Shown piece after piece: positions 16,840 to 25,589 of a stretch of 64,000 bases of DNA. The first letter of the stretch is position 1; each line of letters begins with the position of its first letter. Origin of the DNA: Pseudomonadota bacterium (GTDB lineage Bacteria; Pseudomonadota; Gammaproteobacteria; Acidiferrobacterales; UBA6901); contig JAJYEK010000003.1 in NCBI GenBank assembly GCA_021785795.1, forward strand, positions 32,864 to 96,863. Direction: 5' to 3'. The translations under genes and the position numbers were made by a program. The notes beneath the pieces are model-generated. The model saw only the letters and a program-made list of their open reading frames with translations. It did not search any database and was not told where the DNA came from.

Positions 16840-18099
16840 ATGAACGGCGCGGAATCCCATCGCCTCCGAAATGAAGCCGGAGCCGACTGCGATCTCCTCA
16901 TCGTGGGCGCAGGCATGGTCGGCGCAACGTTGGCGCTCGCCTGCGGAATGGCAGGAATGCGAGTCGTCATTGTCGACAGCCAGGCTCCGGCAGCCGATAT
17001 CCAGGAGGAATATGATCTGCGCGTGAGCGCCATTACCCTGGCGTCGCGCGCCATCTTCCGCAATTTGAGCATGTGGGATGACCTCGTGCGGCGGCGTGTC
17101 TCTCCGATGCGGGAGATGTATGTCTGGGACCCGCGGGGGTCTGGGACCGTTCACTTCGATGCATCCGATATCGGTGAGGCCCAACTCGGCTACATCGTTG
17201 AAAACCGCGTAATCGCCCATGTCGCCCAATCACATTTGGCCCGATTCCCGACCGTCAATCTGGTATGCCCCGCGGCGCCTGTTGCGGTTGAGTTCCATGA
17301 CGCCTGGGTAAAGGTGATTCTTTCCGACGGGAAGGTATTCACGGCGAAGCTGGTGGTGGGTGCTGACGGGGCTCAGTCGCGTGTGCGTGAACTAGCCGGG
17401 ATTGACAGTCGCGGCGGGAGTTACGACCAGATCGGCATCGTCGCCACCGTTCGGACCTCAGTACCGCATGGTGAGGCTGCGCGCCAGGCATTTCTCGCGA
17501 GTGGACCGCTGGCGTTCCTGCCGCTGTGCGATCCGGCGCTTTCTTCCATAGTCTGGTCGTGCGACTCCCGCCGCGGACAACAACTGCTGGAGTTGGGCGA
17601 CGATGCTTTTTGTCGGGAGCTCCAGTCAAACCTTGATGACCGGTTGGGAGAGGTCAGGATGGCTAGCGCCCGGGCGGCGTTCCCGCTTGGGTTTGCGCAT
17701 GCGGAGCGCTACGTGGACGCGCGTCTGGCGCTGGTGGGCGACGCGGCGCACCGTGTCCATCCGCTGGCCGGACAGGGCGTCAACCTCGGACTGCTTGATG
17801 CGGCGGTGCTCGCAGAAGTGGTTGGCACCGCATTCCGGTCGAACCGGGATATCGGTTCCTACGCGGTCTTGCGCCGCTACGAGCGCTGGCGCAAAGGCGG
17901 CAACCTGATGATGCTGGCCGCTACCGATGCGTTCAAACGCGTTTTCGGCCTGGACTACCCGCCGGTACTGGCCGCCCGCAATATCGGTCTGGCGGTCGCC
18001 GATGTGCTCGGTCCAGTCAAGCGCCGGATCATGCGGTACGCCGTCGGTCTCGAAGGTGATCTTCCGCCGCTCGCGAGGGAACTGCGGCGCAAGGACTGA
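16840..18099 (+). CDS. ubiI: Ubiquinone biosynthesis FAD hydroxylase, UbiI-like
   Basis: Second class A flavin hydroxylase of the UbiH/UbiI/UbiF family, 419 residues. Rossmann fold CDLLIVGAGMVGATLALACG (about residues 24-43), DG motif VVGADGAQSRVRELAGI (about 170) and ALVGDAAHRVHPLAGQGVNLG (about 300). In pepP-ubiH clusters the third gene is usually ubiI (visC), which hydroxylates C5 of the ring, and I use that symbol on context. A C6 or C1 hydroxylase cannot be excluded without a tree. It ends 93 bp before the stop of the convergent ntrC. Confidence 0.75.
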   Translation: MNGAESHRLRNEAGADCDLLIVGAGMVGATLALACGMAGMRVVIVDSQAPAADIQEEYDLRVSAITLASRAIFRNLSMWDDLVRRRVSPMREMYVWDPRGSGTVHFDASDIGEAQLGYIVENRVIAHVAQSHLARFPTVNLVCPAAPVAVEFHDAWVKVILSDGKVFTAKLVVGADGAQSRVRELAGIDSRGGSYDQIGIVATVRTSVPHGEAARQAFLASGPLAFLPLCDPALSSIVWSCDSRRGQQLLELGDDAFCRELQSNLDDRLGEVRMASARAAFPLGFAHAERYVDARLALVGDAAHRVHPLAGQGVNLGLLDAAVLAEVVGTAFRSNRDIGSYAVLRRYERWRKGGNLMMLAATDAFKRVFGLDYPPVLAARNIGLAVADVLGPVKRRIMRYAVGLEGDLPPLARELRRKD

Positions 18100-18192
18100 T
18101 TAGGCTGCATAGTGGCATGCCGGCCCGGCCGGTCTCGCCGACTGTTCTGCGCGATAGCAGGATTTCCCGATCGGATCCCGTCCGGCGTCCTG

Positions 18193-19593
18193 CTACAGCT
18201 TGAGTTCCCTGAGCTTGCGCGTGAGGGTATTCCGGCCCCAACCGAGCTTGCGCGCAGCCTCCCGCTTTTTCCCGCCGGTATGTGTGAGCGCCACCTCGAT
18301 TAGAATTCGCTCGAATGCTGGATTGAGCCTCTCCAGAATGTTGGTCTCGCCCCGCGTCAGGCTACGGTCGATCAGCTGACGCAGCCCGGTTTCCCAGTCC
18401 GGGGTCTGCTGCGGGCTGTCCTCGGCTTCGCGCAGCTCCTGTGGCAGATCCTCGATACGCACGCTCTGTCCTGGTGCCATGACCGTCAGCCAGCGGCAGG
18501 TATTTTCAAGTTGGCGGACATTACCGGGCCAGGACAGACTGCTCAGGCAGGCTTGCGTCTCCGGAAGTAGCTGCTTGGTTTCGGTCGCCAGTTCCTGTGC
18601 GGACGCCTCGAGAAAGTGGCGTGCCAGCACCGGGATGTCCTCACGGCGCGCACGAAGCGGGGGAATGTGCACCCGGATCACGTTCAGGCGGTGAAACAGG
18701 TCTTCGCGGAATCGGCCGTCCCTGACCCTGGCCTCCAGATCCTGGTTAGTGGCCGCGATGATCCGCACGTCAGTTTCGATCTGCTCGTGACCGCCGACCC
18801 GGTAAAACCGGCCGTCTGAAAGTACCCGCAGTAATCGCGTCTGCAGCTCCGCTGGCATGTCTCCGATTTCATCCAGAAAAAGGGTTCCTCCGTGGGCCTG
18901 TTCAAAACGGCCTTTACGCTGTGACAGGGCGCCGGTAAACGCCCCGCGTTCATGTCCAAAAAGTTCGGATTCGAGAAGTTCGCCCGGGATGGCGGCGATA
19001 TTTATCGCAATGAACGGCTTGTCCGCGCGCGGACTGTGGCGATGGAGCGCGCGTGCCACAAGCTCCTTTCCGGTGCCGGACTCTCCATTGATGAGCACAC
19101 TCAAATGTGAACGTGACAGGCGCCCGATGGCCCGAAATACTTCCTGCATAGCCGGCGCTTCGCCGAGAATCTCGGGCGCTGCGTTGAGACCGGGTGCAGG
19201 GCCGTTGCGGTGCCTTCTGTGGTGCTCGATTGCGCGGCGGGTCAGCCTTACCGCATCGTCAACGTCGAAAGGTTTCGGTAGATACTCGAAAGCACCGCCG
19301 CGATATGCGGCTACCGCGCTCTCGAGATCTGAATGCGCGGTCATGATGATGATTGGCAGCTCGGGGAAGCGTACGCGCACGGACTCGAGTAGGTCGAGTC
19401 CATCGATGCCGGGCATACGGATATCCGTGATGATAGCATCCGGCTGCTGGTGGTCGAGGCTGGCGAGAATGGTCTCGGCAGATTCGAAGGTGCGAACCGC
19501 GATGCCCTCTTGCTGCAGTGCCCGCTCCAGCACCCAGCGGATAGACTGGTCGTCGTCGATCACCCATGCCGCTTCCGGCTTACCCATTTCCAA
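18193..19593 (-). CDS. ntrC: Nitrogen regulation response regulator NtrC
   Basis: Sigma-54 enhancer-binding protein activating nitrogen-assimilation genes. 466 residues in three parts. The receiver domain (1-120) has the phospho-acceptor in IITDIRMPGIDGL. The AAA+ domain (about 140-375) has Walker A GESGTGKE, the sigma-54 contact loop GAFTGA and Walker B GGTLFLDEIGDMP. The C-terminal Fis-type helix-turn-helix (GGKKREAARKLGWGRNTLTRKLREL) ends the protein. It overlaps the end of ntrB by 14 bp, so the two are translated together. Sites matching its consensus lie upstream of ntrB and glnA in this same window, supporting autoregulation. Confidence 0.95.
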   Translation of the reverse strand: MEMGKPEAAWVIDDDQSIRWVLERALQQEGIAVRTFESAETILASLDHQQPDAIITDIRMPGIDGLDLLESVRVRFPELPIIIMTAHSDLESAVAAYRGGAFEYLPKPFDVDDAVRLTRRAIEHHRRHRNGPAPGLNAAPEILGEAPAMQEVFRAIGRLSRSHLSVLINGESGTGKELVARALHRHSPRADKPFIAINIAAIPGELLESELFGHERGAFTGALSQRKGRFEQAHGGTLFLDEIGDMPAELQTRLLRVLSDGRFYRVGGHEQIETDVRIIAATNQDLEARVRDGRFREDLFHRLNVIRVHIPPLRARREDIPVLARHFLEASAQELATETKQLLPETQACLSSLSWPGNVRQLENTCRWLTVMAPGQSVRIEDLPQELREAEDSPQQTPDWETGLRQLIDRSLTRGETNILERLNPAFERILIEVALTHTGGKKREAARKLGWGRNTLTRKLRELKL

Positions 19594-20632
19594 CCTCCAG
19601 CGGCAGGTAAATGCGAAAAATTGTCTGAAGTGGCCGGCTGACGCATTCGATCAAGCCCCCGTGTTGGTGGATGATGTCCTGCGCGATCGATAGCCCGAGG
19701 CCGGTGCCCTCTGCGCGACCGGTGATCATCGGATAGAAGATGTGATCGCGGAGTTCATCCGGCACGCCGGGGCCGTTGTCCTCGATTTCGGCACGCAAAG
19801 TCAGACGGTGGCGACTTTGCCCGATGGTGAACTGGCGCTCCACGCGTGAACGTAGCCATACAGTGCCTCTTCCATCCAGCGCCTGTACGGCGTTGCGTGC
19901 GATATTGAGAATGGCCTGGATAAGCTGATCTGAGTCCGCCGGGAACTCCGGTAGGCTCGGGTCATAATCGCGGCGAACGCTGATGCCCTCCGGGATCTCC
20001 GCCAGTACGAGGCTGCGGACGTGCTCGAATACGAGGTGGATGTTTGTCGGACGCTTGTTGAGCGGGACATTCGGTCCGATCATGCGGTCAACCAGGCCGC
20101 GCAGACGGTCTGCCTCACGGATGATGATGCGGGTGTATTCGGCGAGTTCCGGGTTCGGCAACTTGCGCTCAAGGAGCTGTGCCGCGCCGCGCAACCCGCC
20201 CAGTGGGTTCTTGATCTCGTGGGCGAGCCCGCGAATCAGTGCCCGGCTGGTGGCATGCTGATCGAGCATCTTTTCCTCGCGTGCGATTCGCAGCAGCCGG
20301 TCCACCGGAGTCCATTCCACAAGCAGCTCCGTTGCCGCATGGACCGTCAGGGGTGTGACAGCGCAGTCAACGGTAATATCGCGGCCATCGGCAAGGCTGG
20401 CCCGCAAGCCATGCTCCGTGAAAGGATGCCCGCTGCGAACGGCCTCTGCGAGCTGCCGGATCAGGGCCGCGTTGCGCGGAAGCAGCTCCGCCATCGACTG
20501 TCCAAGGATCTGGCGAGCGCTGATTTGGAACAGCATTTCCCCGGCCGGGTTGACTGCCAGGACATGGAGATCCGCGTCCAACACGATTACGGTTGCGCTC
20601 AGATTCTCTAGGATATGCTGACAATCGTTCAC
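19580..20632 (-). CDS. ntrB: Nitrogen regulation sensor kinase NtrB
   Basis: Two-component histidine kinase/phosphatase for NtrC, normally controlled by PII. The 350-residue soluble protein has an N-terminal PAS domain (around 10-110: LSATVIVLDADLHVLAVNPAGE). The H-box RGLAHEIKNPLGGLRGAAQLLE carries the phosphorylated His near residue 139. An HATPase domain follows with the N box (AILNIARNAVQAL), G1 (IEDNGPGVPDEL) and G2 (GTGLGLSIAQDIIHQHGG). No membrane segment, as expected for NtrB. Start is GTG 20632. A sigma-54 promoter lies about 37 bp upstream and an NtrC site 115 bp upstream. Confidence 0.94.
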   Translation of the reverse strand: MNDCQHILENLSATVIVLDADLHVLAVNPAGEMLFQISARQILGQSMAELLPRNAALIRQLAEAVRSGHPFTEHGLRASLADGRDITVDCAVTPLTVHAATELLVEWTPVDRLLRIAREEKMLDQHATSRALIRGLAHEIKNPLGGLRGAAQLLERKLPNPELAEYTRIIIREADRLRGLVDRMIGPNVPLNKRPTNIHLVFEHVRSLVLAEIPEGISVRRDYDPSLPEFPADSDQLIQAILNIARNAVQALDGRGTVWLRSRVERQFTIGQSRHRLTLRAEIEDNGPGVPDELRDHIFYPMITGRAEGTGLGLSIAQDIIHQHGGLIECVSRPLQTIFRIYLPLEVGNG

Positions 20633-20668
20633 TGAACCGCACCAGAAAGATATTGTTGGATCAGCGAA

Positions 20669-20684
20669 AGCAAAAACTGCACCA
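20669..20684 (-). promoter_or_regulatory. Predicted sigma-54 promoter of ntrBC
   Basis: On the minus strand, TGGTGCAGTTTTTGCT matches the -24/-12 consensus TGGCAC-N5-TTGCW with GG and GC at the required spacing. The expected transcription start is near 20657, 25 bp before the ntrB GTG. The surrounding 100 bp are strongly AT-rich, unlike the flanking genes. Confidence 0.75.
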
Positions 20685-20746
20685 TTTTAATTTCACATTA
20701 AATATAAATAACTTATAAATTATAACCATTTTAACATAAACTGAAA

Positions 20747-20763
20747 TGCACCAAAAGAGTGCA
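20747..20763 (-). promoter_or_regulatory. Predicted NtrC-binding site upstream of ntrB
   Basis: Minus-strand TGCACTCTTTTGGTGCA is a 5-bp inverted repeat (TGCAC/GTGCA) with the 7-bp spacing of the NtrC consensus TGCACCA-N3-TGGTGCA. It lies about 65 bp upstream of the sigma-54 promoter, a usual enhancer position. Confidence 0.75.
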
Positions 20764-20794
20764 TATTGCTCTTGAGTTAATCGGCCGCAGGATC

Positions 20795-20823
20795 AAAAAA
20801 AACGCCCCCAGAAGGGGGCGTTT
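20795..20823 (-). terminator. Rho-independent terminator of glnA
   Basis: Minus-strand stem ACGCCCCC/GGGGGCGT with a short loop (TTCT) followed by TTTTTTTT. It lies 25 bp after the glnA stop and separates glnA from the ntrBC promoter. Confidence 0.9.
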
Positions 20824-20847
20824 GCGGACAGACGTCTCAACGTGAAA

Positions 20848-22257
20848 TCAGACGCTGTAGTACATGTCGAATTCCACGGGATGCGTGGTCATCCGCATGC
20901 GTGTGACGTCGCTCATCTTGAGGCCGATATAAGCATCGATGAGATCGTCAGTGAACACACCACCGGCAGTGAGGAATTTGCGATCCTTGTCCAGGGCTTC
21001 TAGTGCTTGATCCAGCGCATGGCATACGGTCGGGATCTTCTTTTCCTCCTCCGGGGGCAAGTCGTACAGGTCCTTGTCCATAGCCTCTCCCGGATGAATC
21101 TTGTTCTGTATGCCGTCGAGACCCGCCATCATCATGGCAGCGAAGGCGAAATAGGGATTGCTCCCGGCATCCGGGAAGCGCACCTCGATGCGCCGTGCCT
21201 TGGGGTTGGACACATACGGAATTCGGATCGACGCCGAACGGTTGCGCGCAGAGTACGCCAGCATGACGGGCGCTTCGAAGCCAGGAACCAGACGCTTGTA
21301 GCTGTTCGTAAGCGAGTTCGTGAATGCATTCAAGGCGCGTGCATGCTTGATAATGCCGCCGATATAGTAGAGCGCGACGTCACTCAGACCGCCGTAACCA
21401 TTCCCTGTGAATAGGTTCTTTCCGTCCTTTGCCAGCGACTGGTGCACGTGCATTCCGGACCCGTTATCTCCGACCAGAGGCTTGGGCATGAAGGTCGCCG
21501 TCTTTCCATAGGCGTGGGCTACGTTGTGTACGCAGTACTTGTAGATCTGAAGTTCGTCTGCCTTCTTGATCAGGGTGTTGAATTTCATTCCGATTTCGTT
21601 CTGCCCGGCGGTCGCCACCTCGTGGTGGTGGGTTTCGATGCTGAGCCCCATCTCCTCCATGGCAAGACACATGGCGGAGCGGATGTCCTGTTGCGAGTCG
21701 ACCGGTGGTACCGGGAAATATCCGCCCTTGGTGGCGGGACGGTGACCCATATTGCCGCCCTCATATACCTTTTCGGTATTCCACGAGGCTTCTTCAGAAT
21801 CTACCTTGACAAAGGAGCCGCTGATGTCGGAACCCCAGCGGACATCGTCGAAAATGAAAAACTCCGCCTCCGGCCCGAAGTAGGCGGTGTCGGCGATCCC
21901 CGTGCTCTTCAGGTAAGCCTCCGCACGCTTTGCGAGTGACCGGGGGTCTCGCTCATAGCCCTGCATGGTGCTCGGTTCGACCACATCGCACCGAAGAATG
22001 AGCGTCTTTTCTTCCATGAAGGGGTCCATTATGGCTGTGGATGCATCCGGCATGAGGATCATGTCGGATTCCTGGATCCCCTTCCATCCGGCGATTGACG
22101 AGCCGTCAAACATCTTGCCTTCTTCGAACAAGGACGCGTCGACCGTGCTTGCGGGCACCGACACATGCTGTTCCTTGCCTTTGGTGTCGGTGAAGCGGAA
22201 GTCCACGAATTTCACTTCCTTTTCTTTGATCATCTTAAGAACATCAGCGCCAGACAT
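20848..22257 (-). CDS. glnA: Glutamine synthetase type I
   Basis: ATP-dependent amidation of glutamate to glutamine, the main ammonium assimilation step; a dodecamer in the cytoplasm. 469 residues, the usual GSI length. The N-terminal beta-grasp segment [20 protein letters not shown] is followed by the DGSSIAGW loop, the metal-binding [11 protein letters not shown], the ATP-binding [16 protein letters not shown] and the glutamate flap NRSASIRIP. The loop [11 protein letters not shown] carries the tyrosine adenylylated by GlnE in the beta subtype, so post-translational control is expected. Start ATG 22257 has AGGAGG six bases upstream. A sigma-54 promoter and two NtrC sites precede it. Confidence 0.97.
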   Translation of the reverse strand: MSGADVLKMIKEKEVKFVDFRFTDTKGKEQHVSVPASTVDASLFEEGKMFDGSSIAGWKGIQESDMILMPDASTAIMDPFMEEKTLILRCDVVEPSTMQGYERDPRSLAKRAEAYLKSTGIADTAYFGPEAEFFIFDDVRWGSDISGSFVKVDSEEASWNTEKVYEGGNMGHRPATKGGYFPVPPVDSQQDIRSAMCLAMEEMGLSIETHHHEVATAGQNEIGMKFNTLIKKADELQIYKYCVHNVAHAYGKTATFMPKPLVGDNGSGMHVHQSLAKDGKNLFTGNGYGGLSDVALYYIGGIIKHARALNAFTNSLTNSYKRLVPGFEAPVMLAYSARNRSASIRIPYVSNPKARRIEVRFPDAGSNPYFAFAAMMMAGLDGIQNKIHPGEAMDKDLYDLPPEEEKKIPTVCHALDQALEALDKDRKFLTAGGVFTDDLIDAYIGLKMSDVTRMRMTTHPVEFDMYYSV

Positions 22258-22356
22258 CTGGTTTCCTCCTAAAAAAGGGAAATTGAAACACTAAACCGAT
22301 TTGAATTAGGACATTCCGCCTAGACACTTATCCGAACGGATTCAAGCCCGACATTT

Positions 22357-22372
22357 TGCATGAAATATGCCA
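22357..22372 (-). promoter_or_regulatory. Predicted sigma-54 promoter of glnA
   Basis: Minus-strand TGGCATATTTCATGCA fits TGGCAC-N5-TTGCW with correct GG-GC spacing. The start of transcription would be near 22345, giving an untranslated leader of about 88 nt before glnA. Confidence 0.78.
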
Positions 22373-22435
22373 TTGCTGAAATGGAATTAATTGCTTGTTT
22401 TTACGTTTATTTTGATGCAAAACAGCCATAATATG

Positions 22436-22452
22436 CGCCCCAATATAGTGCA
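22436..22452 (-). promoter_or_regulatory. Predicted NtrC site 1 upstream of glnA
   Basis: Minus-strand TGCACTATATTGGGGCG; the left half and centre fit the NtrC consensus and the right half deviates (GGGCG in place of GGTGCA). It lies about 64 bp upstream of the sigma-54 promoter. Confidence 0.65.
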
Positions 22453-22465
22453 TAATTTCTGTGTG

Positions 22466-22482
22466 AGCACAATAATAGTGCA
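22466..22482 (-). promoter_or_regulatory. Predicted NtrC site 2 upstream of glnA
   Basis: Minus-strand TGCACTATTATTGTGCT, a near-complete TGCAC/GTGCA inverted repeat. It is centred 30 bp (about three helical turns) from site 1, suiting cooperative NtrC binding. It directly abuts the stop codon of the upstream cation-transporter gene. Confidence 0.7.
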
Positions 22483-23652
22483 TCAATGAAAATAGACGGA
22501 TATTGTAGCGATATCGGGATCCGGCTTCACGGCATCTTGCAATTGTTCCGCGAGACGCGCGGCAGAGGCGCAATCAGGAGCCGCGGTGAGCGGAATTACC
22601 AGTTCAATGCAGATCTGTCCCTCCAGGTAATGCAGGGTGATGCGCTCGATACAGGAGCTTGCCTCGATATTACGGAAGTACCGGTTAAGCCGCGCCAGTA
22701 CCTGGTCGCGCAGCGGTAATGCCGATGACGGCGACCGGGCAGTGTCGTCTTCCGGATCGATGTGGACCATCACGTCCGCGATGCCGTCGATTTCCGTGAT
22801 CAGCTTCATGCGCACCGCCTCGCTGATCTGGTGACCTTCAGACACGCTTATCGTCTCATCGACAAGCAGATGGACGTCGACCAGACCACGACCGCCGAGT
22901 CGCCGTGTGCGCAACAGATGCAGTGTCTTGACACCGCTTACCCCCAAAATTGCTGCACGTATGCGCTGCAGCTGGTCTGCATCGAGGCCGGTATCGATCA
23001 GTTCGTTTATCGCCGGCCAGCCCAGGCTGATGCCGACCTTTCCGACGAACAGCGCTACACCGAGCGCCGCCACGGAATCCATGTAATGGAAGCCTGCCAT
23101 GGAGCCGGCGATGCCGATGAATACGATTATCGATGAAATCGCATCGCTGCGATGATGCCAGGCGTTGGCGTGCAGCAACTCGGACGAATAGCGCCGTGCC
23201 GTGCGCTCGGTAAAGCGGTACAAGCCCTCTTTTATCAGGATCGTCAGTCCTGATGCCCATAAGGTGAGTAGCGACGGCGGGGGGAATACCGTTCCGCTCA
23301 GCAGGCCCAAGCCGGCGCGCACCGCAATACTGACAGCCACCAGCAGCAGCACTGCTCCCAGGGCAACCGTTACCGCGGTCTCTATGCGGGCATGGCCGTA
23401 TGGATGTTCTTCGTCGGCGGCCTTGGCGCTATGTGTGAGCGCGAACAGGACCATGGTGTCGGTTATCAGGTCGGAGAGTGTATGAAAACCGTCCGCAACG
23501 AGACCCTGTGAGCGTCCGACGAAGCCGATAACCACTTGGCCCAGCGCCAGGATCGCGTTGGCTGCGAGGCTGACGAAAGTGACCCGGCGACTGGCTTGAT
23601 AGCGAATCGGATCGGTGTGGTCCAGCAATTTCGGAGCCGTTCCCTCGCTCAT
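22483..23652 (-). CDS. Cation diffusion facilitator family metal exporter
   Basis: Proton-driven efflux of divalent metals across the inner membrane. From ATG 23652 the protein is 389 residues. Several membrane helices are visible (VTFVSLAANAILALGQVVIGFVG first). The metal-site motifs are HTLSDLITD in TM2 and HHRSDAISS in TM5 (HxxxD in each), with HPYGHARIE after TM2. A cytoplasmic C-terminal domain (from about residue 215) carries KTLHLLRTRRLGGRGLVDVHL and further sequence to the end. The motifs favour Zn, Fe or Co over Mn. The start overlaps the upstream TusA-like stop. A longer frame to 23748 is antisense-like Arg-rich sequence inside that gene. Confidence 0.88.
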   Translation of the reverse strand: MSEGTAPKLLDHTDPIRYQASRRVTFVSLAANAILALGQVVIGFVGRSQGLVADGFHTLSDLITDTMVLFALTHSAKAADEEHPYGHARIETAVTVALGAVLLLVAVSIAVRAGLGLLSGTVFPPPSLLTLWASGLTILIKEGLYRFTERTARRYSSELLHANAWHHRSDAISSIIVFIGIAGSMAGFHYMDSVAALGVALFVGKVGISLGWPAINELIDTGLDADQLQRIRAAILGVSGVKTLHLLRTRRLGGRGLVDVHLLVDETISVSEGHQISEAVRMKLITEIDGIADVMVHIDPEDDTARSPSSALPLRDQVLARLNRYFRNIEASSCIERITLHYLEGQICIELVIPLTAAPDCASAARLAEQLQDAVKPDPDIATISVYFH

Positions 23653-23894
23653 TGCGCCTTTTCCGGACTGCCGACCCGGACGGTTATGACCACCTCGCCG
23701 TTTTCGACGCCGCTGTCCAGCACCTCGTGTCCGCTGATTCGACACCATGCCGGAATATCCTGCAGGGCGCCCGGGTCGGTGCAGCGCACCTCGAGAATGT
23801 CGCCGGAGTTTAGCCCGGCGATCCGATTCTGGGTCCGTATGACCGGCATCGGACAGAGCAAATTGCGGGCATCGAGCCGGTGGTGACCCATCAC
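23649..23894 (-). CDS. TusA-like sulfur carrier protein
   Basis: 81-residue SirA/TusA/YeeD-fold protein. The persulfide-carrying cysteine is in LDARNLLCPMPVIRTQNRIA (CPxP motif, Cys14). The beta-strand block DILEVRCTDPGALQDIPAWC and the C-terminal strand VVITVRVG complete the fold. It is placed between a PP-loop tRNA-thiolase-like gene and a cation exporter, overlapping both by 4 bp (ATGA). That makes a sulfur-donor role for the PP-loop enzyme plausible. It is distinct from the second TusA homologue at 59434. Confidence 0.85.
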   Translation of the reverse strand: MMGHHRLDARNLLCPMPVIRTQNRIAGLNSGDILEVRCTDPGALQDIPAWCRISGHEVLDSGVENGEVVITVRVGSPEKAQ

Positions 23895-24943
23895 AGGTAC
23901 CAGCTCGCAGGAATTTCGTTGCCCGGAAGCGGAATCACGTCGAGCAGCCGCGATCCGCCGCGCGGGTCGGTCACCTCGATCGTCACCTTTTCCGCGTGGC
24001 GTCCCTGACCGAACCGCGCGGTAAGGCGTGCCGCCAGTTCGATATCTGCGTCCGTGATGTCACCATCCATCAGCGCCAAAGGCCCGTGATGACTGGTGGC
24101 CTCCATATGCACGAACCGGCGGCGGTAGCCGCCCAGATATCTGTTCTCGCCTTCTTCGCGCCCGATTATGAGCTTGAAATTTGGGCGGGGACGCAGGTGT
24201 CGACCAACTTTGAGCAGCATGATGTCATCGAGGTCGTAGAGCTTGTCTCCGCGAGTTGACCAAAGATCCGAAAGTCGGTTCGAATAACTGGCATCCGTGA
24301 GAAAACAGCACCCCCCGGCTGGCTGGGCATATTCGTGGTATCCATAGCTTTCTGCGAGCGCGATCTGCGGTTTGCGGTTCCGGCCATTCAGTGCCAGCAG
24401 TTTCTCCCGGTCGACCCAGCCCTCGCGCTCCGGCAGGGTTGGCGCCAGAAGCTTGGCGCATAGAGGTCGGAGCAGCCGGTCGAGCGCCCCGGACTCGCGC
24501 GCCACCACCGGCAAGGCGTCACGGCGCTGCGAGTTGGGACGCTGACCGATCACTTCGCCGGTGATAATGAAATCGAACCCGTGCGCTTCCATCCACTCGC
24601 GGGCTTTGCCAACCATGAAGCCCTTGCAGTCCAGGCAGGGGTTGAGATGTGCTCCATACCCGTGCTTCGGATTGATGACTACTGTCTTGTATTCCTCGAC
24701 CACCTCGATCAGATGCAGCCTGATTCCAAGCTGTTCGGCTGCCCACAGGGCATTGTTACGTTGCGGCCTGTTCCGGCGGCGTTCGCGAATCGCATGGGTA
24801 TGGCCCTCGACGCAGAAACCGGTATAGAAGTTGAGTCCTTCGACGTGGATGCCCTGATCGAGCATCAGGCGCGCCGCAAGCAGCGAATCGAGCCCGCCCG
24901 AAATCAGCGCCACTGCCTTGCGTGCCTGGGTCATCGTGGTCAT
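23891..24943 (-). CDS. PP-loop ATPase, predicted thiolase of the MnmA/ThiI-like group
   Basis: 350-residue soluble protein. The N-terminal adenylating PP-loop is AVALISGGLDSLLAARLML (SGGxDS). LNPCLDCKGFMVGKA (CxxC) and PAGGCCFLTD supply cysteines where sulfur-transferring PP-loop enzymes carry theirs. GEVIGQRPNSQRRDAL and LLAPTLPEREGWVDREKL are conserved in this little-studied group, often annotated as tRNA methyltransferase-like or argininosuccinate-synthase-domain proteins. The C-terminal third (from about residue 235) resembles an RNA-binding NFACT-R-like domain. The following TusA-like gene overlaps by 4 bp and could deliver persulfide. The substrate (tRNA, protein or small molecule) is unknown. 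Confidence 0.75.
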   Translation of the reverse strand: MTTMTQARKAVALISGGLDSLLAARLMLDQGIHVEGLNFYTGFCVEGHTHAIRERRRNRPQRNNALWAAEQLGIRLHLIEVVEEYKTVVINPKHGYGAHLNPCLDCKGFMVGKAREWMEAHGFDFIITGEVIGQRPNSQRRDALPVVARESGALDRLLRPLCAKLLAPTLPEREGWVDREKLLALNGRNRKPQIALAESYGYHEYAQPAGGCCFLTDASYSNRLSDLWSTRGDKLYDLDDIMLLKVGRHLRPRPNFKLIIGREEGENRYLGGYRRRFVHMEATSHHGPLALMDGDITDADIELAARLTARFGQGRHAEKVTIEVTDPRGGSRLLDVIPLPGNEIPASWYL

Positions 24944-25589
24944 GTCGTTGTCTACAAGACAAGTTTCCCTGTGAGCCTTGAGCAGGTAGGGCGATTCCGA
25001 GATGACCGGTCCGTCACCGAGGGCCGCCTGCCCGGACCGTAGAGGATTTTAAACCATCTGATCTTGCCCGAGACCCCTTTGGGTCGGGATAGATACTGCG
25101 CAGCCTCAAAAAAACACATCTACAATCAGTAACTTGTAAATTTAATCAGCCGGGAATAGGTGCTGCGGTAAGATGGGTCCTGCAGGCACCCCGCAGCCAA
25201 TGTAATCTGTGGGTGCGGGTTTGCCTGCGGCCCAGTTCCTCCCCGGTGGTTCGGGTTGGACGTCACGGCGCACCGTAACGTCTGGGCATGAACCTTAAGC
25301 GAATTTGCGGCGCGTGTCCAATCAGTTCTTCCGGGCTAAATTGACGAAGGGAAGATCGTATTGTGCGGAAATGCCGGAAATGGATCGCGGTTGCGCGTGT
25401 GCTTCGCGATCAAACTCGGCACTTGTGCAGCGTTGTCCCGATTTGAACTGGAATGGGTCGTGCCACCAGTGGCTTGGTCCGTCTGGTATAATCTGCGCTC
25501 AGGCCGCGCGGCGCAGGGGGGTTGCAGGGCCGCGATACTGATGACTCATGCACCGGCCTCCAACCGTAACCGGAAGTCTGGATCTGAAG
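24944..25589. other. Long intergenic region with a strong hairpin
   Basis: About 640 bp between divergent genes with no convincing protein frame. At 25182-25228 the arms GCAGGCACCCCGCA and TGCGGGTTTGCCTGC pair with one bulge around a loop of about 18 nt. A shorter GACCC/GGGTC hairpin lies at 25072-25085. The AT-rich block 25107-25146 could hold the promoters for the two flanking transcripts. Confidence 0.4.

Noticed and set aside
18120..18134. GC-rich dyad between ubiI and ntrC as terminator
   Set aside because: Short arms (CCGGCC/GGCCGG) and no U-run; chance in GC-rich DNA is likely.
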